A DNA stretch of 64,000 nt from SZAS-79 sp965279075 (GTDB lineage: Bacteria; Pseudomonadota; Gammaproteobacteria; Burkholderiales; SG8-39): NCBI GenBank assembly GCA_965279075.1, contig CBDIHI010000012.1, positions 868,001 to 932,000 of the forward strand, given 5' to 3'. A model generated the notes under the pieces. It saw only the letters and a list, made by a program, of their open reading frames with translations, ran no database searches and was not told the DNA's origin. Below, in pieces: positions 40,647-51,243 of the stretch (position 1 is its first letter; each line of letters begins with the position of its first letter). Position numbers and translations under genes: made by a program.

Positions 40647-41429
40647 ATGCCCGCACACCACTTCCGTGCCGCGCTCGGCGCCGTCGCGATCCTCGCATCG
40701 CTCGCCGGCTGCGCGCCTGCGCCCGTCGCGCCCGGACGGCCGCCCGAGGCGCCGGCGGCCCACGGCTCCGTCGTCGAGGTGGGACGGTTCTCCAGGAAGG
40801 TCGCGCGCACGCCGTTGCCGGACTACTGGCAGCCGTACATCATCCTGCCTTCGAAGCCGCTGACACAGTACTCGCTCGTGGACACGGGCGAGGGCGTGGC
40901 GCTGGAGGCGAACGCCGAGGCTTCGGCTTCGGGCCTGTTCCGCAGGATCCGCATCGACCCGCAACGCCATCCCACGGTGTCATGGCGCTGGCAGGTGAAG
41001 AACCTCATCCCGGGTGCCGACAAGCGCCTGGCCCACGCCGAGGACTCGCCCGCGCGGCTGGTGATTTCGTTCCACGGCGACCCGCAGAACCTCGACGTGG
41101 TCGAGCGCGGCAAGATGCGCCTCGCCAAGGCCATCAGCGGCCGCGAGATCCCGTATGCGACACTGATGTACGTGGTGTCCAACATGCTGCCGGTGGGTAC
41201 GTTGTTGCCCAATCCGCATACCGATCGCATCCAGATGCTGGTGGTCGACAGCGGCGAGGGGCAGGTCGGGCAGTGGAGGAACTTCCGCCGCGACGTACGG
41301 GCCGACTATCGCCGCGCGTTCGACGAGGAGCCTGGCGAGATCGTCTCGGTCGGGGTCATGACCGACGCGGACAATACCGGCCAGGCCGCGCGTTGCCACT
41401 ACGGGGACATCAGCTTCCTGAGCAGGTAG
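40647..41429 (+). CDS. DUF3047 lipoprotein
   Basis: 260 aa from ATG 40647 (a GTG 33 bp upstream is the alternative). The signal sequence ends at lipobox LAGC (Cys22). The domain carries VSWRWQVKNLIPGADKRLAHAEDSP, then YVVSNMLPVGTLLPNPHTDRI, both typical of DUF3047. Function unknown; an envelope location is expected. It converges with glnE 11 bp away and diverges from ilvE. Confidence 0.85.
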   Translation: MPAHHFRAALGAVAILASLAGCAPAPVAPGRPPEAPAAHGSVVEVGRFSRKVARTPLPDYWQPYIILPSKPLTQYSLVDTGEGVALEANAEASASGLFRRIRIDPQRHPTVSWRWQVKNLIPGADKRLAHAEDSPARLVISFHGDPQNLDVVERGKMRLAKAISGREIPYATLMYVVSNMLPVGTLLPNPHTDRIQMLVVDSGEGQVGQWRNFRRDVRADYRRAFDEEPGEIVSVGVMTDADNTGQAARCHYGDISFLSR

Positions 41430-41440
41430 ATCCCGGCCGC

Positions 41441-44158
41441 TCAAGGCGCGTCCGCACCGCTCGCGAACACCGTGTCCCACAAGCACGTGACGGCTTCGAC
41501 GTGCTTCGCGGCGAGGGTTTTTTCGACGCGCGCGTATTGCGCACCGTTCAACCGCAGCGCGTGCTGCATCCTGCGGAACTCGCGATAGGCCTCGCGCGCC
41601 CGTTCGGCGAGCGCATCCGGAACCAGCTCGAGTCCGGCCGCGATCTGCAGCAGCGCGATGTTGCCGAGGTTCGCCACCAGTTCCGCGTGCCGCTGCGCAT
41701 GCGCCAGCACCAGGTACTGGACGATGAATTCGATGTCGATCATCCCCCCGCGGTCGTGCTTGACGTCGAAGAGCGTGCCGTCGTTGGGGTGTGCTGCATG
41801 GATTTTCTCGCGCATGGCGAGGACCTCGACTGCCAGCGCGGCCGGGTCGCGCCGGCGCCTCAGCACCTGCTCGCGCACCGCCTCGAAAGCGCGACCCACC
41901 GAGGCGTCCCCGGCGCAGTAGCGCGCCCGCGTGAGGGCCTGGTGCTCCCAGACCCACGCGTCTTCCTCCTGGTAGCGAGTGAATCCCATGATGGACGAGA
42001 CAAGGAGGCCGCTCGCGCCGCTCGGCCGCAGCCTCAGGTCGGTGTCGAACAGCTGCCCGGCCGAAGTGCGGCTCGTCAGCCAGTTGTTCAGGCGTTGCGC
42101 GAGCCGCGCGTAGGCCTCCGGCGCGCCCGGCGCGTCGTCGTCGTAGATGAAGATGATGTCGAGGTCGGAGGCGTATCCCAGCTCCTTGCCGCCGAGCTTT
42201 CCGTAGGCGACGACCGCGAAGCGCGGCGCGTCCTCGCTGTGCCGGCCGCGCAACTGCGACCAGCACAGCGCGAGCGTCTGACCGAGCAGGATGTCGGCCA
42301 GCAGCGAAAGGTGGTCGGCGAGCTTCTCGACGCTCACGAGGCCCGCGAGGTCCTGCGCGAGCAGGCGGAACACCTGTGACTGGTGCGCCTCGCGCAGCAC
42401 GTTCATCTGGCGTTCCGTGTCGCCGTCGGCGGCCGCGACCTGGCGCTCGAGGTCGCGTGAGAAGCCCGGCCAGTCGGGCTCGGCGTACAGCAGCCGGTCG
42501 TCGAGGAGTTCGTCCAGCAACAGCGGGTGGCGCGTGATGAAATCCGCCGCCCAGCTGGCCGCGCCGATCAACCGGGTGACCCGGTCGAGGGCCTCACGGT
42601 GCTCGCCGAGCAGCGCGAGGTACGAGGCGCGGCGCGCGATGGCTTCGATCAGGCCGAGCCCGCGCGCGAGCGTGTCGTCCGGTCGGGGGGTGTGCAGGGC
42701 TGCGGCAGCGAGTTGCGGGACCAGCGCATCCACCCGGCGGCGCGAGTCGTTCGGCAGCGCCCGGTACTTCTGGCTGGCGCGCATCGCGTGCAGCCGCGCG
42801 GCGGTTGCCCCGGGGTCGCGATACCCGCGTTCCGCGAGCGCGCGCGCGATCTCCAGAAGGTCGTCCTGCCAGACCGCGTCCTGCGCCGGGGACGCCTCCT
42901 GGTTCTGCGCGAACACGGCGCTGAACTGGGCTGCTACCGCGTCGCGTACCTCCGTGATCTTCGCGGCGCAGGTATCCCAGTCCGGGTAGCCGCACATCCC
43001 GGCAACCAGCGCCCTGTCGGCGTCGTCCGAGGGCAGCTGGTGGGTCTGCGCGTCGTCGAGGTACTGCAGGCGGTGCTCCAGGTTACGGAGGAAAACGTAG
43101 GCGGTGCAGAGGACTTCGGCCGCGGCTTCAGGCAGGGCGCGCTTCTCGGCCAGGCGCGGCAGCACCTCCAGCGTGGGGCGCACCGCGAGCGCCGGGTCGC
43201 GCCCGCCACGGATCAGTTGCAGGGCCTGCGCGACGAACTCGATTTCGCGGATGCCGCCGGGCCCAAGCTTGATGTGGTCCGCGAGGTCGCGCCGCGCAAC
43301 CTCGCGACGCACCTCCGCGTGCAGCGCGCGCATGGCGGCGAGAGTGGCGTAGTCGAGGTACTTGCGGAACACGAAGGGCTTGCGCACGGCTTCGAGCTCG
43401 GCGTGCCGTGTTCCCGTCAGGGCTCGCGCCTTGATCCACGCGTAGCGCTCCCATTCGCGGCCATGGGCGACGAAGTAGTTCTCCAGCGCGTCGAGGCTGA
43501 TAGCCAGGGGGCCCGCCTCGCCGTCCGGCCTCAGCCGCATGTCGACGCGGAACACGAACCCGTCGCCCGTCTGCTCGCTCAGCAGCGCGATCAACTTCCG
43601 GCCCAGACGCACGAAGTACTCGTGCGCGCTCAGCGTACGAAGCCCGACCGCGCCCGCGGGATTGCGGCCGTCCGTCTCGCCCTCCTCGGGATAGACGAAC
43701 ACGAGATCTATGTCCGACGAGACGTTGAGCTCCCTGCCGCCGAGCTTGCCCATGCCGACGACGATGAGCTCGAGTTCCCTGCCGTCCGGCGCACGCGGTG
43801 TGCCGAACTGCGCGCGCAGGGCCGCCCCGGCCCAGGCCTGCGCAGCCGCGATCGACGCCTCGGCCAGGTCGCTCATGGCCGCGCAGGCTTGCGCGAGCGG
43901 GGCGAGCCCCGCGAGATCGCGAGCCATCACGCGCAGCAGCACCCTCTGGCGCAACTGCCGCATTGCGCGCTTGGCCGCGTCTTCGTCTCCGGGAGAAATC
44001 GCTGCGAGCGCCGCATCGATTTCGGCACGGGTGAACGGACGCTCGCCGCACGCGTCCAACTCGACGGCGAGGCCGGGCCGCGCCTGCATCAGGCGCATCG
44101 CGAAACGCGAACTGCGAAGGTGTGCGGAGAGCGTGCCGGCAGCCTGGTTCATAGGCAA
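41441..44158 (-). CDS. glnE: Glutamine synthetase adenylyltransferase/deadenylase
   Basis: 905 aa, the expected bifunctional size. Two nucleotidyltransferase domains are visible: GMGKLGGRELNVSSDIDLVF in the N-terminal (deadenylylating) half and AYGKLGGKELGYASDLDIIF in the C-terminal (adenylylating) half, with PII-responsive helical linkers between. It modulates GlnA according to nitrogen status. Flanked by unrelated genes. Confidence 0.96.
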   Translation of the reverse strand: MPMNQAAGTLSAHLRSSRFAMRLMQARPGLAVELDACGERPFTRAEIDAALAAISPGDEDAAKRAMRQLRQRVLLRVMARDLAGLAPLAQACAAMSDLAEASIAAAQAWAGAALRAQFGTPRAPDGRELELIVVGMGKLGGRELNVSSDIDLVFVYPEEGETDGRNPAGAVGLRTLSAHEYFVRLGRKLIALLSEQTGDGFVFRVDMRLRPDGEAGPLAISLDALENYFVAHGREWERYAWIKARALTGTRHAELEAVRKPFVFRKYLDYATLAAMRALHAEVRREVARRDLADHIKLGPGGIREIEFVAQALQLIRGGRDPALAVRPTLEVLPRLAEKRALPEAAAEVLCTAYVFLRNLEHRLQYLDDAQTHQLPSDDADRALVAGMCGYPDWDTCAAKITEVRDAVAAQFSAVFAQNQEASPAQDAVWQDDLLEIARALAERGYRDPGATAARLHAMRASQKYRALPNDSRRRVDALVPQLAAAALHTPRPDDTLARGLGLIEAIARRASYLALLGEHREALDRVTRLIGAASWAADFITRHPLLLDELLDDRLLYAEPDWPGFSRDLERQVAAADGDTERQMNVLREAHQSQVFRLLAQDLAGLVSVEKLADHLSLLADILLGQTLALCWSQLRGRHSEDAPRFAVVAYGKLGGKELGYASDLDIIFIYDDDAPGAPEAYARLAQRLNNWLTSRTSAGQLFDTDLRLRPSGASGLLVSSIMGFTRYQEEDAWVWEHQALTRARYCAGDASVGRAFEAVREQVLRRRRDPAALAVEVLAMREKIHAAHPNDGTLFDVKHDRGGMIDIEFIVQYLVLAHAQRHAELVANLGNIALLQIAAGLELVPDALAERAREAYREFRRMQHALRLNGAQYARVEKTLAAKHVEAVTCLWDTVFASGADAP

Positions 44159-44225
44159 AAATCCGAATTGGGACGGGCATTTACCGCTAAAATGTCAACG
44201 CAACTATAGGGGCACGCGCAGTACC

Positions 44226-47200
44226 ATGCAAACGCAGCCGGGCACAGACGCGATGAAGGCCGTGCGCCACGCCGTGGTTGCCGTCCGCATTTTCCTGAGG
44301 TCGTGCGAGGTGCTGCTGTGGGCGGTGTTCTTCGTCCTGGCCACCGCGTTCCTCACGCTGCGCTACTGGGTGTTGCCCAACGTCGAGAGATACCGCGAGG
44401 ACATCGTCGCCGCGGTCACTCGCGCGGTCGGGCTCCCGGTGACGGTCGAGCGCATCAGCGCCGACTGGCGCGGACTGCGCCCCCAGCTCGAGCTCGTCAA
44501 CGTGCGCATTTCGGATTCGCGCGGGGCCGAGGCGCTGCTGCTGCCGAGCGTGGTGAACGTGATCGCATGGCGTTCGGTGCTGTTCCTCGACCTGCGCCTG
44601 CACTCCTTCGAGGTCGACGACCTGAAGCTCGCGGTGAAGCGCGATCCGCAGGGCCGCATCACGGTGGCAGGGATCCTCGTTGACGCCGGCAGCCAGGGCG
44701 ACGGCAGGCTGACCGACTGGGTCCTCGGCCAGCGCGAGATCGTGGTGCGCAACGCCGAAGTCGAATGGGTGGACGAATTGCGCGGCGCGGCGCCGCTGAA
44801 GCTGTCGAACCTGAACTTCCGGCTCGAGAACGACGGCGACGTGCACGCAGCGGGTTTCTCGGCGAACCCGCCCCGCGAACTCGGCACTTCGGTAGAGGTG
44901 CGTGCCGAGCTGGTCGGGCGGAGCGTGACGCTGCCGGCGGCCTGGAACGGCCGTATATTTGCCGAGGTTGGCAATACCGACCTCGCCGCATGGCGGGCCT
45001 GGCTCGATTACCCGGTGGACGTGCGCAGTGGCGAAGGCGCGGTGCGCGTCTGGGCGACCCTGGCCGAAGGCAAGCTGCGCCGCGTCGCGGCCGACCTTGC
45101 ACTCGCCAACGTCGTGGCCCAGCTCGGGCCGGACCTGCCCCCGCTGCAACTGCCCAGCCTGCAGGGCCGGCTTTCCGGGCGCACGACCCCGGCCGGCTTC
45201 GAACTCGGCACACGCGACCTGCGCTTCAGGGACGGCCAGGGACCGGGGATCCAGCCCACGACGCTTCGCCTCGCGGTCGACCGCCCGGCGGGGCTGCCCA
45301 TGCAGGGGACGTTTTCGGCGAGCATGCTCGAGTTCGCGCCGCTCGCGCGCGTCGCGGGCTCGCTGCCGTTGCCCGACGACGTCAGGAAGCTGCTCGCCGA
45401 CCTCGCGCCGCAAGGCAGCCTTGCCGACACGCAATTCAACTGGAAAGGCGAACTGCCTCATCCAGTATCGTTCGCGGCGCGCGCGCGCTTCGCGGGCCTC
45501 GCGATGAATCCCTGGGGCCAGATCCCGGGGTTCGCGGGACTGACCGGGTCCCTCGAGGCGAGCGAAGCCAGGGGCAGCCTGCAACTCGCGTCGAAGGAGT
45601 CCCGGGTCGACCTTCCGCGCCTGTTCAGCGACCCGCGCACGAAACTCGATTCGCTCTCGGGACAGGTGAGCTGGGAGTCGACCAAGCCGGCCGACGGCGC
45701 CGCACCGCGGCTGGACTTCCGGCTGACCAACCTCGCGTTCGCCAATGCCGACCTCGCGGGAACGGCGTTCGGGACCTACGCCTGGAACGGGCAGGGACCC
45801 GGCGTCATCGACCTGTCGACCCAGTTCTCGCGCGCCGACGCGAAGCAGGCGCCGCGCTACATGCCGCTGGTCCTGAGCGCGGGCCTGCGCGGCTGGCTCG
45901 ACGCGGCGATCGTCTCGGGCAGTTCGGACGACGTGCGCCTGAGGCTGCGCGGGGACCTGCGCGACTTTCCCTTCGTCGATCCGTCCAAGGGGCAGTTCCA
46001 GGTCACCGCCAGGGTCCACAGGGGCGTGCTCGACTACGCGCAGGGCTGGCCGCGCATCGAAGGCATCGAGGCCGACCTGCTGTTCGAGCGCGACCGCGCG
46101 GAGTTCGTCGGTCGCAAGGGGAATATCTTCGGCGCCGCACTGTCCGCGGTGCGCGTGAGCATCCCGAACCTGAAGGCGGGGGTGGTCCAGATCGGCGGGC
46201 AGGCGGACGGGCCGACCGCGGATTTCCTCCGCTATACGCAGCAGAGTCCCGTGAAGCGGATGATCTCCGGCTTTACCGACGCGATGCAGGCTACAGGTCG
46301 GGGGCAGCTGAAGCTGAAGCTGGACCTGCCCCTGAACGATCTCGCGAAGACGAAGATCGCCGGGCAGTACCAGTTCGCGGCCAACAACCTCCTCGTCGAC
46401 CCGCGCCTGCCGCAGGTCGAGCGCGCCACGGGCCGCGTCGAGTTCACGGAAAGCGCGCTTGCGATCCGCGACGTGCGCGGCACCCTGTTCGGCGGGCAGG
46501 TGGCGGTCAGCGGCGGCACGCGCCCCGAGGGCGGCGTGCTGGTTACCGCACGCGGTGACGCGACGGTGGCGGGATTGCGCGCCGTATTCGACCATCCGTG
46601 GCGCAGCAGCCTGTCGGGCGGAGCCCCGTACACGGCGACGGTGCAGGCTGCGGACGGCGGAGATGCGCGGATCACGTTCGAGACGCAGATGGTCGGCGTC
46701 GCGAGCGCCCTGCCGGCGCCCCTTGCCAAGGCTGCGCAGGAGCCGATGCCGCTGCGGGTCGAGATCGTGCCGGTCCAGGGCGGCGACCGCATCAGCGTGA
46801 CGGTGGCGAAGTTCCTGGGCGCCGAGTTCCAGCGCAGGAAGGAAGGCGATGCGATGGTCATGCAGCGCGTGGGCGTGGGCCTCAACCAGGCGAGCCGTCT
46901 GCCGGACCGGAACGGGTTGATGCTCGCGGGCTCGCTGCAGGGGCTCAACCTGGATGCCTGGCTGCCGTTCATCGCCACTGCAGACGGCGGCGGCCCGCCC
47001 GCCGCGAACGCGCCGCCGACCTCGTCCACGTTCGACCTCAAACTCGGCACGCTGGACGCGTTCGGCAAGCGGCTCAGCGGCGTCACCATGCGGGCCGGGG
47101 CCGACGCGCGCAGCTGGCAGGCGAATATCGCGGCGACGGAAATGGCGGGGGACCTGACCTACACCACCGAAGGCCGCGGCAAGCTCACCGCGCGCCTGAA

Positions 47201-48092
47201 GCACTTCACGCCACCGCCGGACACGCCGGGCGCGAAGCCCGGGGGCTCGGGCGAGCTTCCCGCGGTGGACCTCGTCGCCGAGCGCTTCAACTACCGCGGC
47301 AAGCAGCTCGGTCGCGTCGAGGTGGTGGCCCAGCCGGAAGGCCGCAACTGGCGAATCGAGAAGATCGCCAACGTGAATCCCGAGGCAGCACTCGTAGCGA
47401 AGGGGCTCTGGATCACGGGCGACAAGTCGCGCACCTCGATCGACTTCACGCTGGGCGTGAACGACGGCGGCAAGTACCTCGACCGCGTCGGCACGCCCGA
47501 CAGCGTGAAGGGCGGCACTGCGAAGCTTGCCGGCGCGCTCACCTGGTCGGGGGACCCGCTCAACATCCACTACCCCTCGCTCGCCGGCGAAATGTCGTTC
47601 GAGGCCGACAACGGCCAGTTCCTCGAGATCGAGCCTGGCATAGGCAAGCTCGTGTCGCTGATGAGCCTGCAGATGCTGCCGCGGCGGATAGCGCTCGACT
47701 TCCGCGACGTGTTCTCCAAGGGCTTCGCGTTCGACCGCATCACCAGCGCGCTGCACATCGACAAGGGCGTCATCAGCACCGCTGACTTCAAGATGCGCGG
47801 GCCGGCGGCCGAGGTGGATATAGCGGGCGACGCCGACCTCGCGGCTGAAACACAGAACCTGCGCGTGCGCGTGGTACCGGCTTTGGGCGACAGCGCCTCC
47901 ACGCTCGTGGGGCTGGTCAACCCGGTGGTCGGCGTGGCGACTTTCATCGCGCAGCGGCTGATGAAGAACCCGATCGGCAATATCTTTGCTTTCGAGTACT
48001 CGATCACCGGGAAGTGGGCCGACCCCAAGGTCGAGAAGGTCGGCGTCGTTCCGGTGGAGCCAATGCTGGAGACAGGGGAGAAGCTGCGTTGA
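44226..48092 (+). CDS. yhdP: YhdP-family AsmA-like envelope protein
   Basis: 1288 aa. One N-terminal TM helix (about 22-47) and then a very long periplasmic beta-rich region (DUF3971/AsmA_2 type), ending in a segment rich in short apolar stretches. Members (YhdP, TamB, YdbH) bridge the membranes and move phospholipids to the outer membrane. The order yhdP - Nit amidase - tldD is typical. ATG 44226 is used; an ATG nine codons later is possible. Confidence 0.92.
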   Translation: MQTQPGTDAMKAVRHAVVAVRIFLRSCEVLLWAVFFVLATAFLTLRYWVLPNVERYREDIVAAVTRAVGLPVTVERISADWRGLRPQLELVNVRISDSRGAEALLLPSVVNVIAWRSVLFLDLRLHSFEVDDLKLAVKRDPQGRITVAGILVDAGSQGDGRLTDWVLGQREIVVRNAEVEWVDELRGAAPLKLSNLNFRLENDGDVHAAGFSANPPRELGTSVEVRAELVGRSVTLPAAWNGRIFAEVGNTDLAAWRAWLDYPVDVRSGEGAVRVWATLAEGKLRRVAADLALANVVAQLGPDLPPLQLPSLQGRLSGRTTPAGFELGTRDLRFRDGQGPGIQPTTLRLAVDRPAGLPMQGTFSASMLEFAPLARVAGSLPLPDDVRKLLADLAPQGSLADTQFNWKGELPHPVSFAARARFAGLAMNPWGQIPGFAGLTGSLEASEARGSLQLASKESRVDLPRLFSDPRTKLDSLSGQVSWESTKPADGAAPRLDFRLTNLAFANADLAGTAFGTYAWNGQGPGVIDLSTQFSRADAKQAPRYMPLVLSAGLRGWLDAAIVSGSSDDVRLRLRGDLRDFPFVDPSKGQFQVTARVHRGVLDYAQGWPRIEGIEADLLFERDRAEFVGRKGNIFGAALSAVRVSIPNLKAGVVQIGGQADGPTADFLRYTQQSPVKRMISGFTDAMQATGRGQLKLKLDLPLNDLAKTKIAGQYQFAANNLLVDPRLPQVERATGRVEFTESALAIRDVRGTLFGGQVAVSGGTRPEGGVLVTARGDATVAGLRAVFDHPWRSSLSGGAPYTATVQAADGGDARITFETQMVGVASALPAPLAKAAQEPMPLRVEIVPVQGGDRISVTVAKFLGAEFQRRKEGDAMVMQRVGVGLNQASRLPDRNGLMLAGSLQGLNLDAWLPFIATADGGGPPAANAPPTSSTFDLKLGTLDAFGKRLSGVTMRAGADARSWQANIAATEMAGDLTYTTEGRGKLTARLKHFTPPPDTPGAKPGGSGELPAVDLVAERFNYRGKQLGRVEVVAQPEGRNWRIEKIANVNPEAALVAKGLWITGDKSRTSIDFTLGVNDGGKYLDRVGTPDSVKGGTAKLAGALTWSGDPLNIHYPSLAGEMSFEADNGQFLEIEPGIGKLVSLMSLQMLPRRIALDFRDVFSKGFAFDRITSALHIDKGVISTADFKMRGPAAEVDIAGDADLAAETQNLRVRVVPALGDSASTLVGLVNPVVGVATFIAQRLMKNPIGNIFAFEYSITGKWADPKVEKVGVVPVEPMLETGEKLR

Positions 48093-48913
48093 AGGCGCCC
48101 GTGAAAGTCGCCGCGATACAGATGGTGTCCGCGCCGGAAGTCGCCGCCAATATCGAGGCGGCCGGGAGGCTGGTCGCACAGGCCGCCGCGCAGGGCGCGA
48201 AGCTGGTTGCGTTGCCCGAGTACTTCTGCATCCTCGGCAGGCACGAGACGGACAAGGTGAAGGTGAGTGAGGCCGATGCGCAGGATGCGGGCGGTGGCGG
48301 GCCGATCCAGGCCTTCCTCGCCGACGCGGCCCGCAGGCACGGCATATGGCTCGTGGGCGGCACGATGCCGATCGCTTCAAGCGACCCGGGGCGTGTGCGC
48401 AGCGCCTGCTTCGTGTACGACGACGCCGGCCGGCGAGTCGCGCGCTACGACAAGATCCACCTGTTCTCCTTCCGGCAGGGTGCCGAGGACTACGACGAGA
48501 CACGCACCATGCAGCCCGGTGACACGCCGGTAACGGTCGAAAGCCCCTACGGGAGGCTGGGCCTCTCCGTTTGCTATGATGTCCGCTTCCCGGAGTTGTA
48601 TCGCAGCGAATCGCCGATCGACATGTGGTTCGTCCCTTCGGCATTCACGGCGACGACGGGACGAGCGCACTGGGAAGTGCTGCTTCGCGCGCGCGCGGTA
48701 GAGAACCTGTGCTATGTGGTCGCACCTGCGCAGGGCGGGACCCATCCCAACGGCCGGCGCACCCATGGCCACACGATGATCGTCGACCCGTGGGGGGAAG
48801 TGGTGGCCGAACACGCCGAAGGCGAGGCGGTGGTGATCGCCGACATCGACTTTGCACGCATCGCCGGGGTCCGCGGTTCGCTCCCGGCCCTCGATAACCG
48901 CAGGATCAAATGA
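48089..48913 (+). CDS. Carbon-nitrogen hydrolase, Nit1/Nit2 type
   Basis: 274 aa. Nitrilase-superfamily triad: E44 in LPEYF, K122 in YDKIHLF and C162 in LSVCYDVRFPELYR. The sequence around the cysteine is that of Nit1-type deaminated-glutathione amidases, a metabolite-repair activity; I infer this activity from family resemblance. TTG start overlapping the yhdP stop by 4 bp (TTGA); a GTG 12 bp later would also work. Confidence 0.9.
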   Translation: MKAPVKVAAIQMVSAPEVAANIEAAGRLVAQAAAQGAKLVALPEYFCILGRHETDKVKVSEADAQDAGGGGPIQAFLADAARRHGIWLVGGTMPIASSDPGRVRSACFVYDDAGRRVARYDKIHLFSFRQGAEDYDETRTMQPGDTPVTVESPYGRLGLSVCYDVRFPELYRSESPIDMWFVPSAFTATTGRAHWEVLLRARAVENLCYVVAPAQGGTHPNGRRTHGHTMIVDPWGEVVAEHAEGEAVVIADIDFARIAGVRGSLPALDNRRIK

Positions 48914-50376
48914 CCAAGACCATCGAAGCCTCGCCCGCCCAGGAAAGCCTGCTCGCAACCGCGCAGGCGTCGCTTCTCGCGCCCTACGACCTCGATATCC
49001 AGCGGCTCGGGCAGGTGTTCGGTGCGCTCGCCGAGCACCGCATCGACTACGCGGACCTCTACTTCCAGTACACGCGTTCCGAAGGCTGGAGCCTCGAGGA
49101 AGGCATCGTGAAGTCGGGCAGCTTCAACATCGAGCAGGGCGTGGGCGTGCGCGCGATCTCCGGCGAGAAGACGGCGTTCGCGTACTCGGACGACATCAGC
49201 TTCGACGCGCTGCAGGACGCGGCGCGCGCCACCCGGGCGATCGGGCGCGCCGGCAGCGGGAAGAAGGCGAAGGTCGCCGCGCGCGGCGGCCAGCCGCAGC
49301 TCTACCGCCCGGTCGACCCGATCGGTTCGCTGCCCTCGACCGCGAAGGTCGGGATGCTGGAGAAGCTCGAAAAGATGTGCCGCGCCCTCGATCCGCGCGT
49401 CACCCAGGTCATGGCCAACCTGGGCGGTGAATACGAAGTCGTGCTGGTGGCGAGGTCGGACGGCGTGACAGCCGCCGACGTGCGGCCGCTGGTGCGCCTG
49501 TCGGTGCAGGTCATCGTCGAGGAGGGCGGCCGGCGCGAATCCGGCTCCTCCGGCGGCGGCGGCCGCACCGGCTACGAATATTTCACCGACGCGCTGCTCG
49601 CCGACTTCGCCGCGAAGGCGGTGCACCAGGCGGTGACCAACCTTTCGGCGAAGGCTGCGCCCGCTGGAACGATGACCGTGGTGCTCGGACCCGGCTGGCC
49701 GGGGATCCTGCTGCACGAGGCGATCGGGCACGGGCTGGAGGGAGACTTCAACCGCAAGGGCAGTTCGGCCTTCTCCGGGCGCATCGGCGAGCGGGTCGCC
49801 GCGCCCGGGGTGACCGTGGTCGATGACGGCACGATCCCCGGCCGGCGCGGCTCGCTGTCGGTAGACGACGAAGGCAACCCTTCGCAGCGCACAGTGCTGA
49901 TTGAAGACGGAGTCCTGCGCGGCTACATCCAGGACACCCTGAACGCGCGGCTGATGAAGATGCCGGTGACCGGCAACGGCAGGCGCGAATCGTTCGCGCA
50001 CGTGACCATGCCGCGCATGACCAACACCTACATGCTTGGCGGCTCGCACGACCCACAGGAGATCGTGCGCTCGGTGAAGAAGGGACTCTACGCCGTGAAC
50101 TTCGGCGGCGGCCAGGTCGATATCACCAACGGCAAGTTCGTGTTCTCGGCCTCCGAGGCCTACATGATCGAGGACGGGAAGGTGACTTACCCGGTCAAGG
50201 GCGCGACGCTGATCGGCAACGGCCCGGACGCGCTGACGCGCGTGAAGATGATAGGCAACGACATGGCGCTCGACTCGGGCGTGGGCACCTGCGGCAAGGA
50301 CGGGCAGAGCGTGCCCGTGGGGGTGGGCCAGCCGACGCTGCGCATCGACGGCCTGACGGTGGGCGGCACCGCCTGA
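48910..50376 (+). CDS. tldD: Metalloprotease TldD
   Basis: 488 aa. Zinc motif HEAIGHGLEGD (HExxxH) and the preceding GPGWPGILL identify the TldD half of the TldD/TldE protease, which degrades unfolded and modified peptides. The N-terminal domain begins about residue 20. ATG overlaps the Nit gene stop by 4 bp. The partner tldE/pmbA is not in the window. Confidence 0.96.
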   Translation: MTKTIEASPAQESLLATAQASLLAPYDLDIQRLGQVFGALAEHRIDYADLYFQYTRSEGWSLEEGIVKSGSFNIEQGVGVRAISGEKTAFAYSDDISFDALQDAARATRAIGRAGSGKKAKVAARGGQPQLYRPVDPIGSLPSTAKVGMLEKLEKMCRALDPRVTQVMANLGGEYEVVLVARSDGVTAADVRPLVRLSVQVIVEEGGRRESGSSGGGGRTGYEYFTDALLADFAAKAVHQAVTNLSAKAAPAGTMTVVLGPGWPGILLHEAIGHGLEGDFNRKGSSAFSGRIGERVAAPGVTVVDDGTIPGRRGSLSVDDEGNPSQRTVLIEDGVLRGYIQDTLNARLMKMPVTGNGRRESFAHVTMPRMTNTYMLGGSHDPQEIVRSVKKGLYAVNFGGGQVDITNGKFVFSASEAYMIEDGKVTYPVKGATLIGNGPDALTRVKMIGNDMALDSGVGTCGKDGQSVPVGVGQPTLRIDGLTVGGTA

Positions 50377-50382
50377 ACCGGC

Positions 50383-51243
50383 TTACCAGTCAGGATCCCA
50401 GAGCCGCCACCAGGCCACGTCCTTCTTCAGGCCTTTCCCGGTGAGGTACTTGCTTTGGGGGAAGTTGGTGCGCATCACCTTGTCCGCGCCGTCACGCAAC
50501 TCGACCAGGCCGAGCGCGTCGTAGGCCTTCACCATGATGAACACCGCCTCCTCGATCGCAGGCGCCTGCGGGTAGTTCTGCACCGCGAACTGCGCGCGGT
50601 TGGCGGCGGCTACGTAGCCGTTCCTCTTCATGTAGTAGCGCGCGACGTGGACCTCGTTCTGGGCGAGCGCGTTCACCAGGTACTTCATGCGCGCCGCAGC
50701 GTCGGGCGAGTACTTTGATTCGGGGAAGCGCGTGACCAGGTCCTTGAAGGTGTTGAACGCTTCGCGCGCGCCCTTGGGGTCCCGCTCGGTCATGTCCTGG
50801 CTGGAGAAGCGGGCGAAGATCCCCGAGTCCTCGTTGAAGTTGACCAGCCCCTTAAGGTAGTAGACGTAGTCGACGTTGGGGTGGTTGGGGTGCAACTTGA
50901 TGAAGCGGTCGGCCGCGGCGATCGCGGAGGCCCGCTCGTTCTGCCTGTAGTAGCAATAGGCGATCTCGATCTGCGCCTGCTGGGCGAAGCGCCCGTAGGG
51001 GTAGCGGGCCTCGAGCTTCTCGAGGTACTTCACCGCTTTGTCCCAGTCCTTGGAGGAGATCGCGTCCTTGGCCTCGCCGTAGAGCTTGTTGGCCGACCAG
51101 CCCACGGTTTCGTCTTTCTTGTCGTTCAGCCCGCCGCATCCCGCGCCGAGCAGGACGACCGCGAGCAGGACGGCGCGCAGTGCGACGCGCAGCGCGCCAC
51201 CAATTGCGTCACTTGGCAGGCGGGGAAGTACACTAGGGCGCAT
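50383..51243 (-). CDS. bamD: Outer membrane assembly lipoprotein BamD
   Basis: 286 aa. Long signal sequence with lipobox LLGAGC (Cys36), then five TPR-like helical repeats beginning ANKLYGEAKDAISSKDWDKA and YGRFAQQAQIEIAYCYYR. It is the essential lipoprotein of the BAM complex. ATG 51243, preceded by AGAGG at 8 nt, shares the tetranucleotide CATG with the divergent rluD ATG. An ATG 24 bp further upstream is the alternative. Confidence 0.94.
   Translation of the reverse strand: MRPSVLPRLPSDAIGGALRVALRAVLLAVVLLGAGCGGLNDKKDETVGWSANKLYGEAKDAISSKDWDKAVKYLEKLEARYPYGRFAQQAQIEIAYCYYRQNERASAIAAADRFIKLHPNHPNVDYVYYLKGLVNFNEDSGIFARFSSQDMTERDPKGAREAFNTFKDLVTRFPESKYSPDAAARMKYLVNALAQNEVHVARYYMKRNGYVAAANRAQFAVQNYPQAPAIEEAVFIMVKAYDALGLVELRDGADKVMRTNFPQSKYLTGKGLKKDVAWWRLWDPDW

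Noticed and set aside
44187..48644. A 1485-codon open frame on the minus strand
   Set aside because: It lies antisense to yhdP and the Nit gene and is Arg/His-rich with no domain. It is a by-product of GC-rich codon structure.
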